In this document: piece after piece, positions 46,808-54,382 of the stretch | Layout of the letters: every line of letters starts with the position of its first letter | Position numbering within the stretch: the first letter of the stretch is position 1 | NCBI GenBank assembly: GCA_021800275.1 | Contig: JAJYZB010000008.1 | Coordinates: 41,187-105,186 of the forward strand | Origin: a bacterium | Lineage (GTDB): Bacteria; Vulcanimicrobiota; JABDET01 | Reading direction: 5' to 3' | DNA: 64,000 nucleotides | Made by a program: the position numbers and the translations under genes | The notes under the pieces: model-generated | What the model saw: the letters and a program-made list of their open reading frames with translations, nothing else | Database searches by the model: none | Told to the model about the DNA's origin: nothing

Positions 46808-47047
46808 TCAATTTTTGTGGAATGGGTTAGATTTCTCTAAACGCTCAGCAACCCAAAGTTTAATCATGGATTGTCTTGACACGCCCAGGCGTCTTGCTTC
46901 TTTATCAAGCGAATGGATTACCCATACAGGAAAATCTACGTTTACCCGCTTTAATTTCTGCTCTGGCCTCCGGGCTTTGGATAGATCGAGGTGCTTTATA
47001 ACATTTTGTCCCGCATCAAATTTTTTGTCAAATTCTTCAGCTTTCAT
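46808..47047 (-). CDS. brnA: BrnA-type antitoxin
   Basis: A 79-aa protein ending in a ribbon-helix-helix: KRVNVDFPVWVIHSLDKEAR, RLGVSRQSMIKLWVAERLEK, the BrnA/CopG pattern. It follows brnT (toxin first, as in BrnTA) with an 11-nt overlap. It should repress the brnTA promoter. Confidence 0.85.
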   Translation of the reverse strand: MKAEEFDKKFDAGQNVIKHLDLSKARRPEQKLKRVNVDFPVWVIHSLDKEARRLGVSRQSMIKLWVAERLEKSNPFHKN

Positions 47048-47297
47048 ACAATTCTACCTCCTCTTTTCTAGACCGCCGCACAGAAATAATACGTATCTTT
47101 TCACTGCGATAAGTAATCACACCTGACCAGTGTTTTTCTCCAATCTTTCCAATGACCATAAACCTGGCTTCATCACTGTCTTTTACTGGTAATTCAATAA
47201 AATTCGGGTCATTCCACAAATCTTGTGCTTTATAAAAATCGATCCCATGGTTTTCTTTATTCAATTCGCTTTTCCTGGAATCAAATTCAAATTCCAT
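47037..47297 (-). CDS. brnT: BrnT-type toxin
   Basis: An 86-aa toxin with the standard BrnT start MEFEFDSRKSELNKENHGID, FYKAQDLWNDP, ARFMVIGKIGEKHWSGVITY and the C-terminal IRIISVRRSRKEEVELYES. Expected ribosome-independent mRNA interferase. The second of two close ATGs is chosen because the -10 ends just upstream of the first, so the mRNA would start at or near 47297. Confidence 0.88.
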   Translation of the reverse strand: MEFEFDSRKSELNKENHGIDFYKAQDLWNDPNFIELPVKDSDEARFMVIGKIGEKHWSGVITYRSEKIRIISVRRSRKEEVELYES

Positions 47298-47304
47298 CGT
47301 CATT

Positions 47305-47332
47305 ATTATACCATATTTATACCTATTGTCAA
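47305..47332 (-). promoter_or_regulatory. brnTA promoter, near-leaderless
   Basis: Minus strand TTGACA (47332-47327), 16-nt spacer with GGTATAA direct repeats, TATAAT (47310-47305). The -10 is followed within 8 nt by the ATG at 47297. No ribosome site. Confidence 0.7.
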
Positions 47333-47366
47333 ATCCTAAAAGCCATGAAAGTTGAAAAAAGCGTTT

Positions 47367-47594
47367 TTATTTATGTACCAGAATATTGTGGGTTTCAATG
47401 CAGCCACAGATCTTACCTTGAATTCCACCTGGAGGCAGTTTTTGGATCCATTGGCTCAACTCTTTATGCAGCAGAGTTAAAGAGCGGATCTGATGTTTCA
47501 GTTCAACCTGTTTATTTTCTAAAATTTCTCTGACCTGTGCGCAAGATTTTATCCCTTTATCATTTAAATCCAGGATATGGGCAATTTGAGACAA
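47367..47594 (-). pseudogene. MerR-type regulator, C-terminal fragment
   Basis: The 75-aa frame reads HILDLNDKGIKSCAQVREIL, ENKQVELKHQIRSLTLLHKE, then CGCIETHNILVHK. The Cys in SCAQV and the terminal CxC fit the metal-binding end of MerR/CadR-like regulators. The N-terminal helix-turn-helix is missing; upstream is a VapC fragment instead. It lies 200 nt past the end of the copper ATPase gene. Confidence 0.55.
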
Positions 47595-47599
47595 TCGCG

Positions 47600-47740
47600 A
47601 GCTTGCAAAAGGAACACTTTGCTTCAGCTTCTAACATCCCCTGGATTTCACTCCAAACCAGGGCAACTTTCAAATCTACAGGGAAAATACGATCTCTAAA
47701 TCTTTCTTTTAATTCATCATTCCTACACTACAAAGAAATG
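47600..47740 (-). pseudogene. VapC (PIN) toxin fragment
   Basis: Minus-strand frame: DELKERFRDRIFPVDLKVAL, VWSEIQGMLEAEA, matching the middle of VapC/FitB-type PIN domains (F..RILPVD..VALVWGEIQG.LEAEGK). The sequence then runs into the MerR fragment; upstream a short frame (HGIVLDISRDK) may be more of the same gene. No start, truncated both sides. Confidence 0.45.
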
Positions 47741-47804
47741 TCTCGGGGAGGAGTTTTATCTCTTGAAATATCTAAAACAATGCCATGAAGTGGAGATTTC
47801 TGCC

Positions 47805-50297
47805 TTACAAAGTCATTCTGCGGAGGCGGAGCGCGTTTCCAATCACAGATACAGAGCTGAAAGTCATCGCTAAAGCAGCAATCATCGGGCTTAAGAGAAT
47901 TCCAAAAACAGGATACAGAGCTCCTCCTGCAAGAGGAATCCCTATTGAATTATAAATGAAAGCTAAAAAGAGGTTTTGTCTGATATTTTTCATGACGGCT
48001 CTGCTTAATCTCCGCGCTCTCACAATTCCGCGGAGATCTCCTTTCACAAGAACTATCCCTGCGCTCTCAATCGCCACATCAGTCCCTGTTCCCATCGCAA
48101 TCCCAACCTGAGCTTGAGCAAGGGCAGGAGCATCATTCACTCCATCCCCTGCTGCAGCCACATGTTTCCCCTCAGACTGGAGTTTTTTAATCAGATTTCC
48201 TTTTTCAGTTGGGAGAACGTCAGCGATGACATTTCGAATTCCCAATTTTCCAGCAGCAGTCTGGGCAGCTTTTAAACTGTCTCCTGTCAGCATCACCAGT
48301 TCAATCCCTTCTTTCTTCAATTCCTGAACAGCTTCAAAAGAGGAAGATTTAATCGGATCTGAAAGGGTAAGAAAACCAATCCCGCGATTTTCAATCCCCA
48401 CATAAATTACAGTTTCCCCTTCTTTTTCAAATGCTTCTGCTTGATGAGGCAGATCTCCTAAATCACAATTCATCTCCAAAAAAAACTTTTGATTTCCAAG
48501 AATCGCTTTTTTACTTTCAATTTTTCCAATCACTCCTTTTCCTGGGACAGCTTTAAAATCAATGACTTCAAGCAAGCTCGTTTTTTTCTCTAAAGCCGCT
48601 GACAAAATGGCTGCTGCAAGGGGGTGTTCACTCCCTTTTTCAAGACTGGCAGCTGTTCTAAGCACTTCATTTAAATCCCCCCCTGCTCTTGGAACAATGT
48701 TTCTTAAAACAGGCTTCCCTTCAGTCAACGTCCCTGTTTTATCTAAAACTAACGTGTCAATCTTCTCAAAAACCTCAAGGGCTTCCGCATTTTTAATCAA
48801 AACCCCTGAAACAGCTCCTCTTCCTGTTCCTACCATAATAGACATCGGAGTGGCTAATCCTAAAGCACAGGGGCAGGCAATAATCAGGACCGAAATAGCG
48901 CTGACCAGAGCATAACCCAATCTAGGCTCAGGTCCAACCAGACTCCAGATAATAAAAACAATAACTGCAGAAAGAACAACCCCTGGAACAAAATAAGCAG
49001 AAACAGCATCAGCCAACCTCTGAATTGGAGCCCTGCTTCTCTGCGCCTCACCCACCATTTTCACAATCTGGGCAAGAAGGGTATCATTTCCGACTTTCTC
49101 TGCTGTCATGATAAAACTTCCAGTTCCATTGATGGTCCCCCCAATCACTCTGCTGCCTGCCTGTTTTTCCACGGGAATCGGTTCCCCTGTGATCACGGCT
49201 TCATTCACAGAACTGCTTCCCTCTAAAACAACTCCATCCACAGGAACTTTTTCTCCAGGTCTGACCCGAAGTTTATCTCCAGGGTTTATGACATCCAGGG
49301 AAACTTCTTCTTCTTTATTTCCTGAATCAATCCGTTTCGCTGTTTTAGGAGCAAGAGATAAAAGAGATTCAATGGCGCTGCTGGTTAAACTGCGGGCTCT
49401 CAATTCTAAAACCTGACCTAAAAGAACCAGAGTGGTAATCACAGCAGCTGCTTCAAAATAAACAGGAACTGCTCCTGAGGGCTCGTGAAAAGAAAGAGGA
49501 AAAAGAGAGGGGAAAAAAGCGGCTGCAGTGCTGTAAAGATAAGCGGTTCCAGTTCCAAGTCCGATCAAGGTAAACATATTCGGATGACGATTCAGAATAG
49601 AAAACCAGGCTCTCTCAAAAAGAGGATACCCGCACCACAAAACAACAGGAGTCGCCAGAAGAAATTCCAATACACTCATCTCTTTTCCACCCATGATGTG
49701 AGTCAAAGGATGAGAAGGGAGCATTCTGAGCATTGCTAAAAGGAACACTGGAAGGGTAAAGACAACACTGATCCAGAACCTTCTGGACATCTCTGAAAGC
49801 TCTTTGTTTTCAGGCTTCTCTAAAGTTGGAGCTAGAGGTTCTAAAGCCATTCCACACTTTGGACAGATCCCAGGACCCACCTGTCTGACTTCAGGATCCA
49901 TAGGACAGGTGTAAATGATTTCTGTTTGGGGCTGAGATTTCAAGTCAGAATGAGGGTCTGCTTGAGGCAGCGGTTTTGCTTGGGGTTGAGCAGCTTGAGA
50001 TTGATTTTCCTGCTGCTTCCCTTTATTTAAAAAACTTTCAGGATCAGCTGCAAATCGTTCTAAACATCTTTTCCCGCAGAAATAATACTCCTGATCCTTA
50101 TAATGATAATGATTAGGAACTGTGGTTGAAACAGTCATCTTGCAAACCAGATCAAGAACCCTGAAAACTTTCGAAGTTTGAGAATGCTCTTCTTCTGCAG
50201 CCATATTGATCTCGTTTGCGGTGATTTTAAGAGTCAAAACTCTTTCCAGCCAGTTTTCTTTTAAAAAAAAACAAATCCTCTTCCAGTTACACTGCAA
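47805..50297 (-). CDS. Copper-type P1B ATPase with YHS and heavy-metal domains
   Basis: Membrane pump exporting Cu+ or a similar cation. The 830-aa frame (or 799 from M at 50204, the more likely start, [17 protein letters not shown]) begins with a YHS domain ([37 protein letters not shown]) and a zinc-ribbon-like [13 protein letters not shown]...CPKCGMAL domain, then eight membrane helices with the CPC metal motif ([14 protein letters not shown]), [21 protein letters not shown] and [13 protein letters not shown]. It has the HP and CPC marks of CopA/CopB-like pumps. Two MerR/VapC fragments follow. Confidence 0.92.
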   Translation of the reverse strand: MQCNWKRICFFLKENWLERVLTLKITANEINMAAEEEHSQTSKVFRVLDLVCKMTVSTTVPNHYHYKDQEYYFCGKRCLERFAADPESFLNKGKQQENQSQAAQPQAKPLPQADPHSDLKSQPQTEIIYTCPMDPEVRQVGPGICPKCGMALEPLAPTLEKPENKELSEMSRRFWISVVFTLPVFLLAMLRMLPSHPLTHIMGGKEMSVLEFLLATPVVLWCGYPLFERAWFSILNRHPNMFTLIGLGTGTAYLYSTAAAFFPSLFPLSFHEPSGAVPVYFEAAAVITTLVLLGQVLELRARSLTSSAIESLLSLAPKTAKRIDSGNKEEEVSLDVINPGDKLRVRPGEKVPVDGVVLEGSSSVNEAVITGEPIPVEKQAGSRVIGGTINGTGSFIMTAEKVGNDTLLAQIVKMVGEAQRSRAPIQRLADAVSAYFVPGVVLSAVIVFIIWSLVGPEPRLGYALVSAISVLIIACPCALGLATPMSIMVGTGRGAVSGVLIKNAEALEVFEKIDTLVLDKTGTLTEGKPVLRNIVPRAGGDLNEVLRTAASLEKGSEHPLAAAILSAALEKKTSLLEVIDFKAVPGKGVIGKIESKKAILGNQKFFLEMNCDLGDLPHQAEAFEKEGETVIYVGIENRGIGFLTLSDPIKSSSFEAVQELKKEGIELVMLTGDSLKAAQTAAGKLGIRNVIADVLPTEKGNLIKKLQSEGKHVAAAGDGVNDAPALAQAQVGIAMGTGTDVAIESAGIVLVKGDLRGIVRARRLSRAVMKNIRQNLFLAFIYNSIGIPLAGGALYPVFGILLSPMIAALAMTFSSVSVIGNALRLRRMTL

Positions 50298-50465
50298 GAC
50301 CTTTATCCTTAACCTACTGGATTTATATCAATTTTAGAGTCCTCTCAAAATTAACTATTACTCAATAATTTTGCGGCAAAACACCTGCAAACTCTTAGTT
50401 CATTTGACAGTTATTTGACAAGCGCCTGCTACAATAGAACCATCTTTTAGAGGAGGTGTAAAATA
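50298..50465. other. Divergent control region, ATPase / 311-aa gene
   Basis: About 170 nt, AT-rich. The right part holds the tandem TTGACA promoter of the 311-aa gene (50404-50435). No operator for the ATPase is evident. Confidence 0.5.
50404..50435 (+). promoter_or_regulatory. Tandem TTGACA promoter of the 311-aa gene
   Basis: TTGACA (50404-50409), N5, TTGACA (50415-50420), N9, TACAAT (50430-50435). Spacings are identical to those upstream of radC (14295) and the Uma2 gene (56823). An AGGAGG ribosome site and ATG follow at 50466. Confidence 0.6.
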
Positions 50466-51401
50466 ATGAAAAATCACATTGAGAGTCAAATAGAAGCTGC
50501 TCAAGGGAAATCAAGAATCAATTTAAGCAAAGAAAAAAGAAATCTTACAAGAGCGAATCTTGCTCCTCCAGTGCTGCAGAAAAATATTAACGTAAATCAA
50601 GCACAAATAGACTCTTTTGAAAAAAGCGGCGAAAATGAAAAAGCAGTCATCCAGACAGAGGGAACAGCAGCTGTTAACCCCGAAATTGCCCAGACAAAAA
50701 ACGGATTACTAGATAAGAACTACAATATGAAAAATGCAAAAATGCAGTTAAGAGATATCCTGAATCACTACTTCAATACACTATCTTCTTTTATTGGAAA
50801 GAATGGTGGCTCTGAAGGAAGAAGTGGTTCACTAACAGATTTTAAAGAAGGGCTGCAGTGGGAGGGAGATGCTCTTTACTACGGCGCTGCCTATATGGGA
50901 GAGGATCTTGGACTGCACTCTACTCCTAATTCCCAGCAAAATATCAATCAACAGCTCCAACAGATTGATGAGCAGTGGAACCAAAGAAGCAGCAGAGATC
51001 TTGCTCTTGGATGCAAAAATCTGCAGTGGGAAACAGGGAACGCAGTGAAGCCTTACACCAAACACTCTAATAGTTACTGGACAGCGAGAAATATAAGATT
51101 GACTCCAATAGACTGGCAGTCCTCTCCTGTGCAGCACAATGCTGTTCTGCTGATCCAAAAAGGAAAGACAATAAACCAGGGACTTGTTCTAGATCCCTGG
51201 AAAAATCAATCCCCTGAAGTCATTCCTTACAAGCAGTGGGTCAAGGAGTTTCCTAAACTTTCGTATGTTTGGGTTAGTCCTAAAGGGAATCTTAATCCAG
51301 GAATAAATTATCATCTCTATTCTGGGAATACAGAAACAGAAGCGAAATCTTTTCTCTTTTATCCTATCCAATTAGAAGCGAGAGCGCTTCAATACTACTA
51401 A
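50466..51401 (+). CDS. Possible papain/transglutaminase-fold protein, 311 aa
   Basis: Family not recognised. No signal peptide. The first 110 residues are polar (INLSKEKRNLTRANLAPP). The later half shows a Cys in DLALGCKNLQWETGNAV, then PVQHNAVLLIQKGKT and NQGLVLDPWKNQSPEVIPY, i.e. Cys...His...Asp-Pro in the order of papain-like or transglutaminase-like enzymes (H-hydrophobic, then VLDPW). Whether it is active is unknown. A strong AGGAGG ribosome site and a conspicuous tandem promoter show it is expressed. A second frame after the stop (51412-51504) gives DSNDNAASPLFIPIIL, possibly a frame-shifted tail. Confidence 0.6.
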   Translation: MKNHIESQIEAAQGKSRINLSKEKRNLTRANLAPPVLQKNINVNQAQIDSFEKSGENEKAVIQTEGTAAVNPEIAQTKNGLLDKNYNMKNAKMQLRDILNHYFNTLSSFIGKNGGSEGRSGSLTDFKEGLQWEGDALYYGAAYMGEDLGLHSTPNSQQNINQQLQQIDEQWNQRSSRDLALGCKNLQWETGNAVKPYTKHSNSYWTARNIRLTPIDWQSSPVQHNAVLLIQKGKTINQGLVLDPWKNQSPEVIPYKQWVKEFPKLSYVWVSPKGNLNPGINYHLYSGNTETEAKSFLFYPIQLEARALQYY

Positions 51402-52016
51402 GGGGGTCACTGATTCCAATGACAATGCTGCTAGCCCTCTATTTATCCCCATCATCCTTATCACCCCTGTTCTGCCCATTCCCCATCCTGATGAGCATTA
51501 ATTCCATTTTTTAAAAGAGAGAATCCACCTAAAAAATATAATTGACAGTGGGTATAGAACTATCTTCTCACTCTTGATTCATCCTGCAATATTACGGACA
51601 TCAGAGAAAACCCTAAAATTAGCGCTATTATGGATAAAAATAATTATGGAGTCTCCCATCAGTATATTCAAAATCACCTTGATAGAAAAGTCCTGTGTTA
51701 TCCTTCCTGTCGGGATCCTGCAAAAATGGAGTAGTGGTTGGAGAAGCTTATCAGCAGAAACTTGAAAAGCTTGATCTGAAATTCCACGACATCGCAACGT
51801 AGAACTTCGCAAGAACATAAATTATCTTGCTAAAAAAATTTATTAGACTTCTCTAAAAGCAGTAAAATTATAAAATTATAAAAAAAGGATATTTTTTTAC
51901 TTGACTTTTCTTAGAACAGCGTTATCAATGAATACAATAGGATTATATCATGCCTTTATTAATTATAAAAAGACACAAAAGAATTATAAAAAAATACTAA
52001 GAAAGGAGGTGAAAAA
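51402..52016. other. 615-nt region with decayed coding sequence
   Basis: No intact gene. Around 51590-51720 one frame reads DIRENPKISAIMDKNNYGV and SHQYIQNHLDRKVLCY, then PSCRDPAKM, interrupted by TAG; other frames carry VVVGEAYQQKLEKLDLKFHD and RNVELRKNINYLAKKIY. Together they look like one gene broken by two or three frameshifts. Family unknown. The last 100 nt are very AT-rich and lead into a small ORF with a perfect ribosome site. Confidence 0.4.
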
Positions 52017-52175
52017 ATGAACAAAAACAAAATAGATTATTTAGAAATGATCGGAAATATGAAATTTGGATCTAAATCAGAGAGCATTAAAAATTTTGGG
52101 GAATTTGAGTTACTACCAACAACAAAAGAATTGTACGATTTTCTACAAGTGTTTACTCCTAGATTTTTTCAATAA
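52017..52175 (+). CDS. Small ORF, 52 aa
   Basis: Not recognised. ATG preceded by the ideal site AAAGGAGGTGAAAAA. Product: MNKNKIDYLEMIGNMKFGSK, SESIKNFGEFELLPTTKELY, DFLQVFTPRFFQ. Charged N-half and hydrophobic C-half; could be a secreted or regulatory peptide, or an antitoxin-like protein. It lies between the decayed region and a YefM-RelE pair. Confidence 0.5.
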   Translation: MNKNKIDYLEMIGNMKFGSKSESIKNFGEFELLPTTKELYDFLQVFTPRFFQ

Positions 52176-52285
52176 ACATAAGAACATCCAATGAGATCTT
52201 GCAGAAGGGTTTTGCAGTAATGCGTTTAATTTTTAATTGTATAATTAAATTGTACAATGACTAGTAACTTAAAAGAGGCAGTTTA

Positions 52286-52567
52286 ATGTTGAAAGTTGAA
52301 GAAGATGTATCCTTTATTGGGATTTCTGAATTACGAAAAGAAACTCCGACTCTGTTGAAAGAACTGCGGCAAGGGCGAGTAATCTTAACTCGGCGAAATA
52401 AACCCGTTGGAGTGATCATAAATTATTCAGAATATGAGCACATGAAAAATCTTATGGAACGGGTAGAGGATATGATCTTAGGATATACCGCTAAAATACG
52501 AACTGATTCCAAGAAAAAAAAATATATTTCCCTTGAAGAAGCTGAAAGAAGAGTAGGGTTAAAATAA
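52286..52567 (+). CDS. YefM/Phd-family antitoxin
   Basis: A 93-aa antitoxin: FIGISELRKETPTLLKELRQ, GRVILTRRNKPVGVIINYSE (Phd/YefM DNA-binding domain) and a helical tail EDMILGYTAKIRTDSKKKK. Four nt before the toxin start. TA pair intact. Confidence 0.85.
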   Translation: MLKVEEDVSFIGISELRKETPTLLKELRQGRVILTRRNKPVGVIINYSEYEHMKNLMERVEDMILGYTAKIRTDSKKKKYISLEEAERRVGLK

Positions 52568-52570
52568 GCT

Positions 52571-52864
52571 TTGTACTCTGTTGAAATTGATGCGCGTGTT
52601 TTCAGCGTAGATTTCCGAAAAATCGACAGAAGCAGTCAACAGCGAATTCTTAAAGCCATACGCAAAAAATTGACTACTCACCCAGAGCTTTACGGCAGGC
52701 CCCTGGAAGTTCCTTTGAAGAACTATTGGAAGCTAAAGGTTGGATCTTACAGGATCATTTACGAGATTTTAAAAAAAGAAGTTAAAGTCCGAGTGATTCT
52801 TATAGGTTTTAGAAGAAATGCTGAAGCGTATTTAAATGCAGCGGCACGGTTGGGACTTTTATAG
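52571..52864 (+). CDS. RelE/StbE-family toxin
   Basis: A 97-aa RelE-fold protein, TTG start: SVDFRKIDRSSQQRILKAIR, PELYGRPLEVPLKNYWKLKV, GSYRIIYEILKKEVKVRVIL, IGFRRNAEAYLNAAA. Typical mRNA-interferase-type sheet. Stop 4 nt... follows the YefM antitoxin closely, so the pair is cotranscribed. Confidence 0.82.
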   Translation: MYSVEIDARVFSVDFRKIDRSSQQRILKAIRKKLTTHPELYGRPLEVPLKNYWKLKVGSYRIIYEILKKEVKVRVILIGFRRNAEAYLNAAARLGLL

Positions 52865-52961
52865 CAAATCTAATTGAAATCGAATCTTATTAACATTTAT
52901 AGCCCAGAAAAAGGAGAAGAAAATTTAAAAAAGAAATTTAGAAACAAAAAGATTTAGTAAA

Positions 52962-53708
52962 ATGGGAAAAAAACAAAGCATCATTTTTTGGAGTTCTCTA
53001 GCTTTTGTTTTAGGCTTTTCCCTGGCTTTCACAGCCCTTGGAGCAAGCGCTACAACCATCGGATACTTTTTAAACAGCAATAAATTTTTGTTCTCAGAAA
53101 TTGCAGGGGTTGTCATCATTATTCTAGGGCTGCACTTAATGGGGGTTCTGCGAGGAATTAAATTTTTAAATTTCCTTTATCAGGAAAAAAGAGTTCATGT
53201 TACCAACAAACCCCCTGGATTATTAGGAGCTTTTTTAATGGGCTTAGCGTTTGCTGTTGGATGGACTCCTTGTATTGGACCTTTTCTTGGAACAGTTCTG
53301 ACTTTAGCAGCAGAAAAAAATACAGTTATCCAGGGGATGATTCTGCTGTTTACCTTTTCACTGGGCCTTGGAATACCGTTTCTTTTAACCTCGCTTGCCA
53401 TTGGATTATTTTTCACCATTTTCAACAAAGTCAAACACTACTTCCACTGGATCGAACTTTTAGGGGGTGGACTTCTGGTCGTGATCGGAATTTTACTGGT
53501 CAGCGGAGAGTTTACCCAACTTGCAGAACTAGCCAGTAAATTCTCAAATTATGGCTTCCTTGGACCCAGTGGGAATAATCTTTCCTTATTAACCGCTTTT
53601 ATCGCAGGAGCTATTGCCTTTTTCTCACCCTGTGTTCTTCCTTTAATCCCTGGATACATCTCTTATATTTCAGGAATCAGTGTTCAGGAACTGCAGAAAA
53701 CGGTCTAA
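52962..53708 (+). CDS. CcdA-like membrane thiol-disulfide protein, circularly permuted order
   Basis: Moves electrons across the membrane to extracytoplasmic thioredoxin-like proteins (CcdA/DsbD-beta family). The 248-aa protein has six membrane helices. In normal CcdA the first helix carries SPCVLPLIPGY and the fourth WTPCIGP. Here the chain begins with what is normally helix 2 (FWSSLAFVLGFSLAFTALGA), the WTPCIGPFLG helix is third, and the SPCVLPLIPGYISYISG helix is last, at residues about 220-240. Both Cys motifs are intact, so function may survive. Because six helices are an even number, moving the first to the end keeps every helix orientation. Adjacent O-methyltransferase starts 1 nt later. 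Confidence 0.82.
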   Translation: MGKKQSIIFWSSLAFVLGFSLAFTALGASATTIGYFLNSNKFLFSEIAGVVIIILGLHLMGVLRGIKFLNFLYQEKRVHVTNKPPGLLGAFLMGLAFAVGWTPCIGPFLGTVLTLAAEKNTVIQGMILLFTFSLGLGIPFLLTSLAIGLFFTIFNKVKHYFHWIELLGGGLLVVIGILLVSGEFTQLAELASKFSNYGFLGPSGNNLSLLTAFIAGAIAFFSPCVLPLIPGYISYISGISVQELQKTV

Positions 53709-53709
53709 A

Positions 53710-54366
53710 ATGCCTATTATTGTCGGTCCTGAAATTGAAACTTACCTTTATCAGATTCTTCCATCCAGGGACCCTGTGCTTTCCCACATGGAAGACCAAG
53801 CAAGGAAACGAGGAATCCCTATTGTCGGTCCAACGGTTGGGAGGTTTCTGCATTTTTTAGCTCTTCTGCACAAACCTAAAAAAATTTATGAGATGGGATC
53901 AGCGATTGGCTACTCCACTATCTGGTGGGCAAAAGCTGCTGGGCCGGATGGAGAAGTGCATTATACAGACGGAAATCCTGATAATGAGAAAGAAGCTAAA
54001 CAGTATTTTAAACAAGCAGGAGTCGAGAAAATAGTCAAAACTCATGTTGGGAATGCTCTTCAAATCATTGACGAACTCCCCGGAGAATTTGATTTAATCT
54101 TCTGTGACATTGATAAAAACGGATATCCTGAAGCATTCCACAAAGCTTATCCTCGGTTAAAAAAAGGTGGACTGCTGGTGGCAGACAATGTCTTATGGAG
54201 CGGCACAGTTGCTCTTCCCTCAAAGGCTCCTGTAGATACCCATGGAGGCAGGAAATGGGTTGAAGCCGTTAAGGAATTTAATCGCCTGATTTATGAAACT
54301 CCTGGACTTTTCACCACCATTATTCCACTTCGAGATGGAGTATCAGTCAGTCTTAAACTGAAGTGA
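53710..54366 (+). CDS. O-methyltransferase (family 3, COMT-like)
   Basis: A 218-aa class I methyltransferase of the catechol/caffeoyl-CoA type: KIYEMGSAIGYSTIWWAKA (SAM motif I), HYTDGNPDNEKEAKQYF, FDLIFCDIDKNGYPEAF (metal Asp), and LLVADNVLWSGTVA. Metal ligands are kept. The ATG at 53710 is preferred over an upstream start inside ccdA. Substrate unknown. Transcribed with the CcdA gene. Confidence 0.88.
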   Translation: MPIIVGPEIETYLYQILPSRDPVLSHMEDQARKRGIPIVGPTVGRFLHFLALLHKPKKIYEMGSAIGYSTIWWAKAAGPDGEVHYTDGNPDNEKEAKQYFKQAGVEKIVKTHVGNALQIIDELPGEFDLIFCDIDKNGYPEAFHKAYPRLKKGGLLVADNVLWSGTVALPSKAPVDTHGGRKWVEAVKEFNRLIYETPGLFTTIIPLRDGVSVSLKLK

Positions 54367-54382
54367 CAGATTCGCGCCCTAA

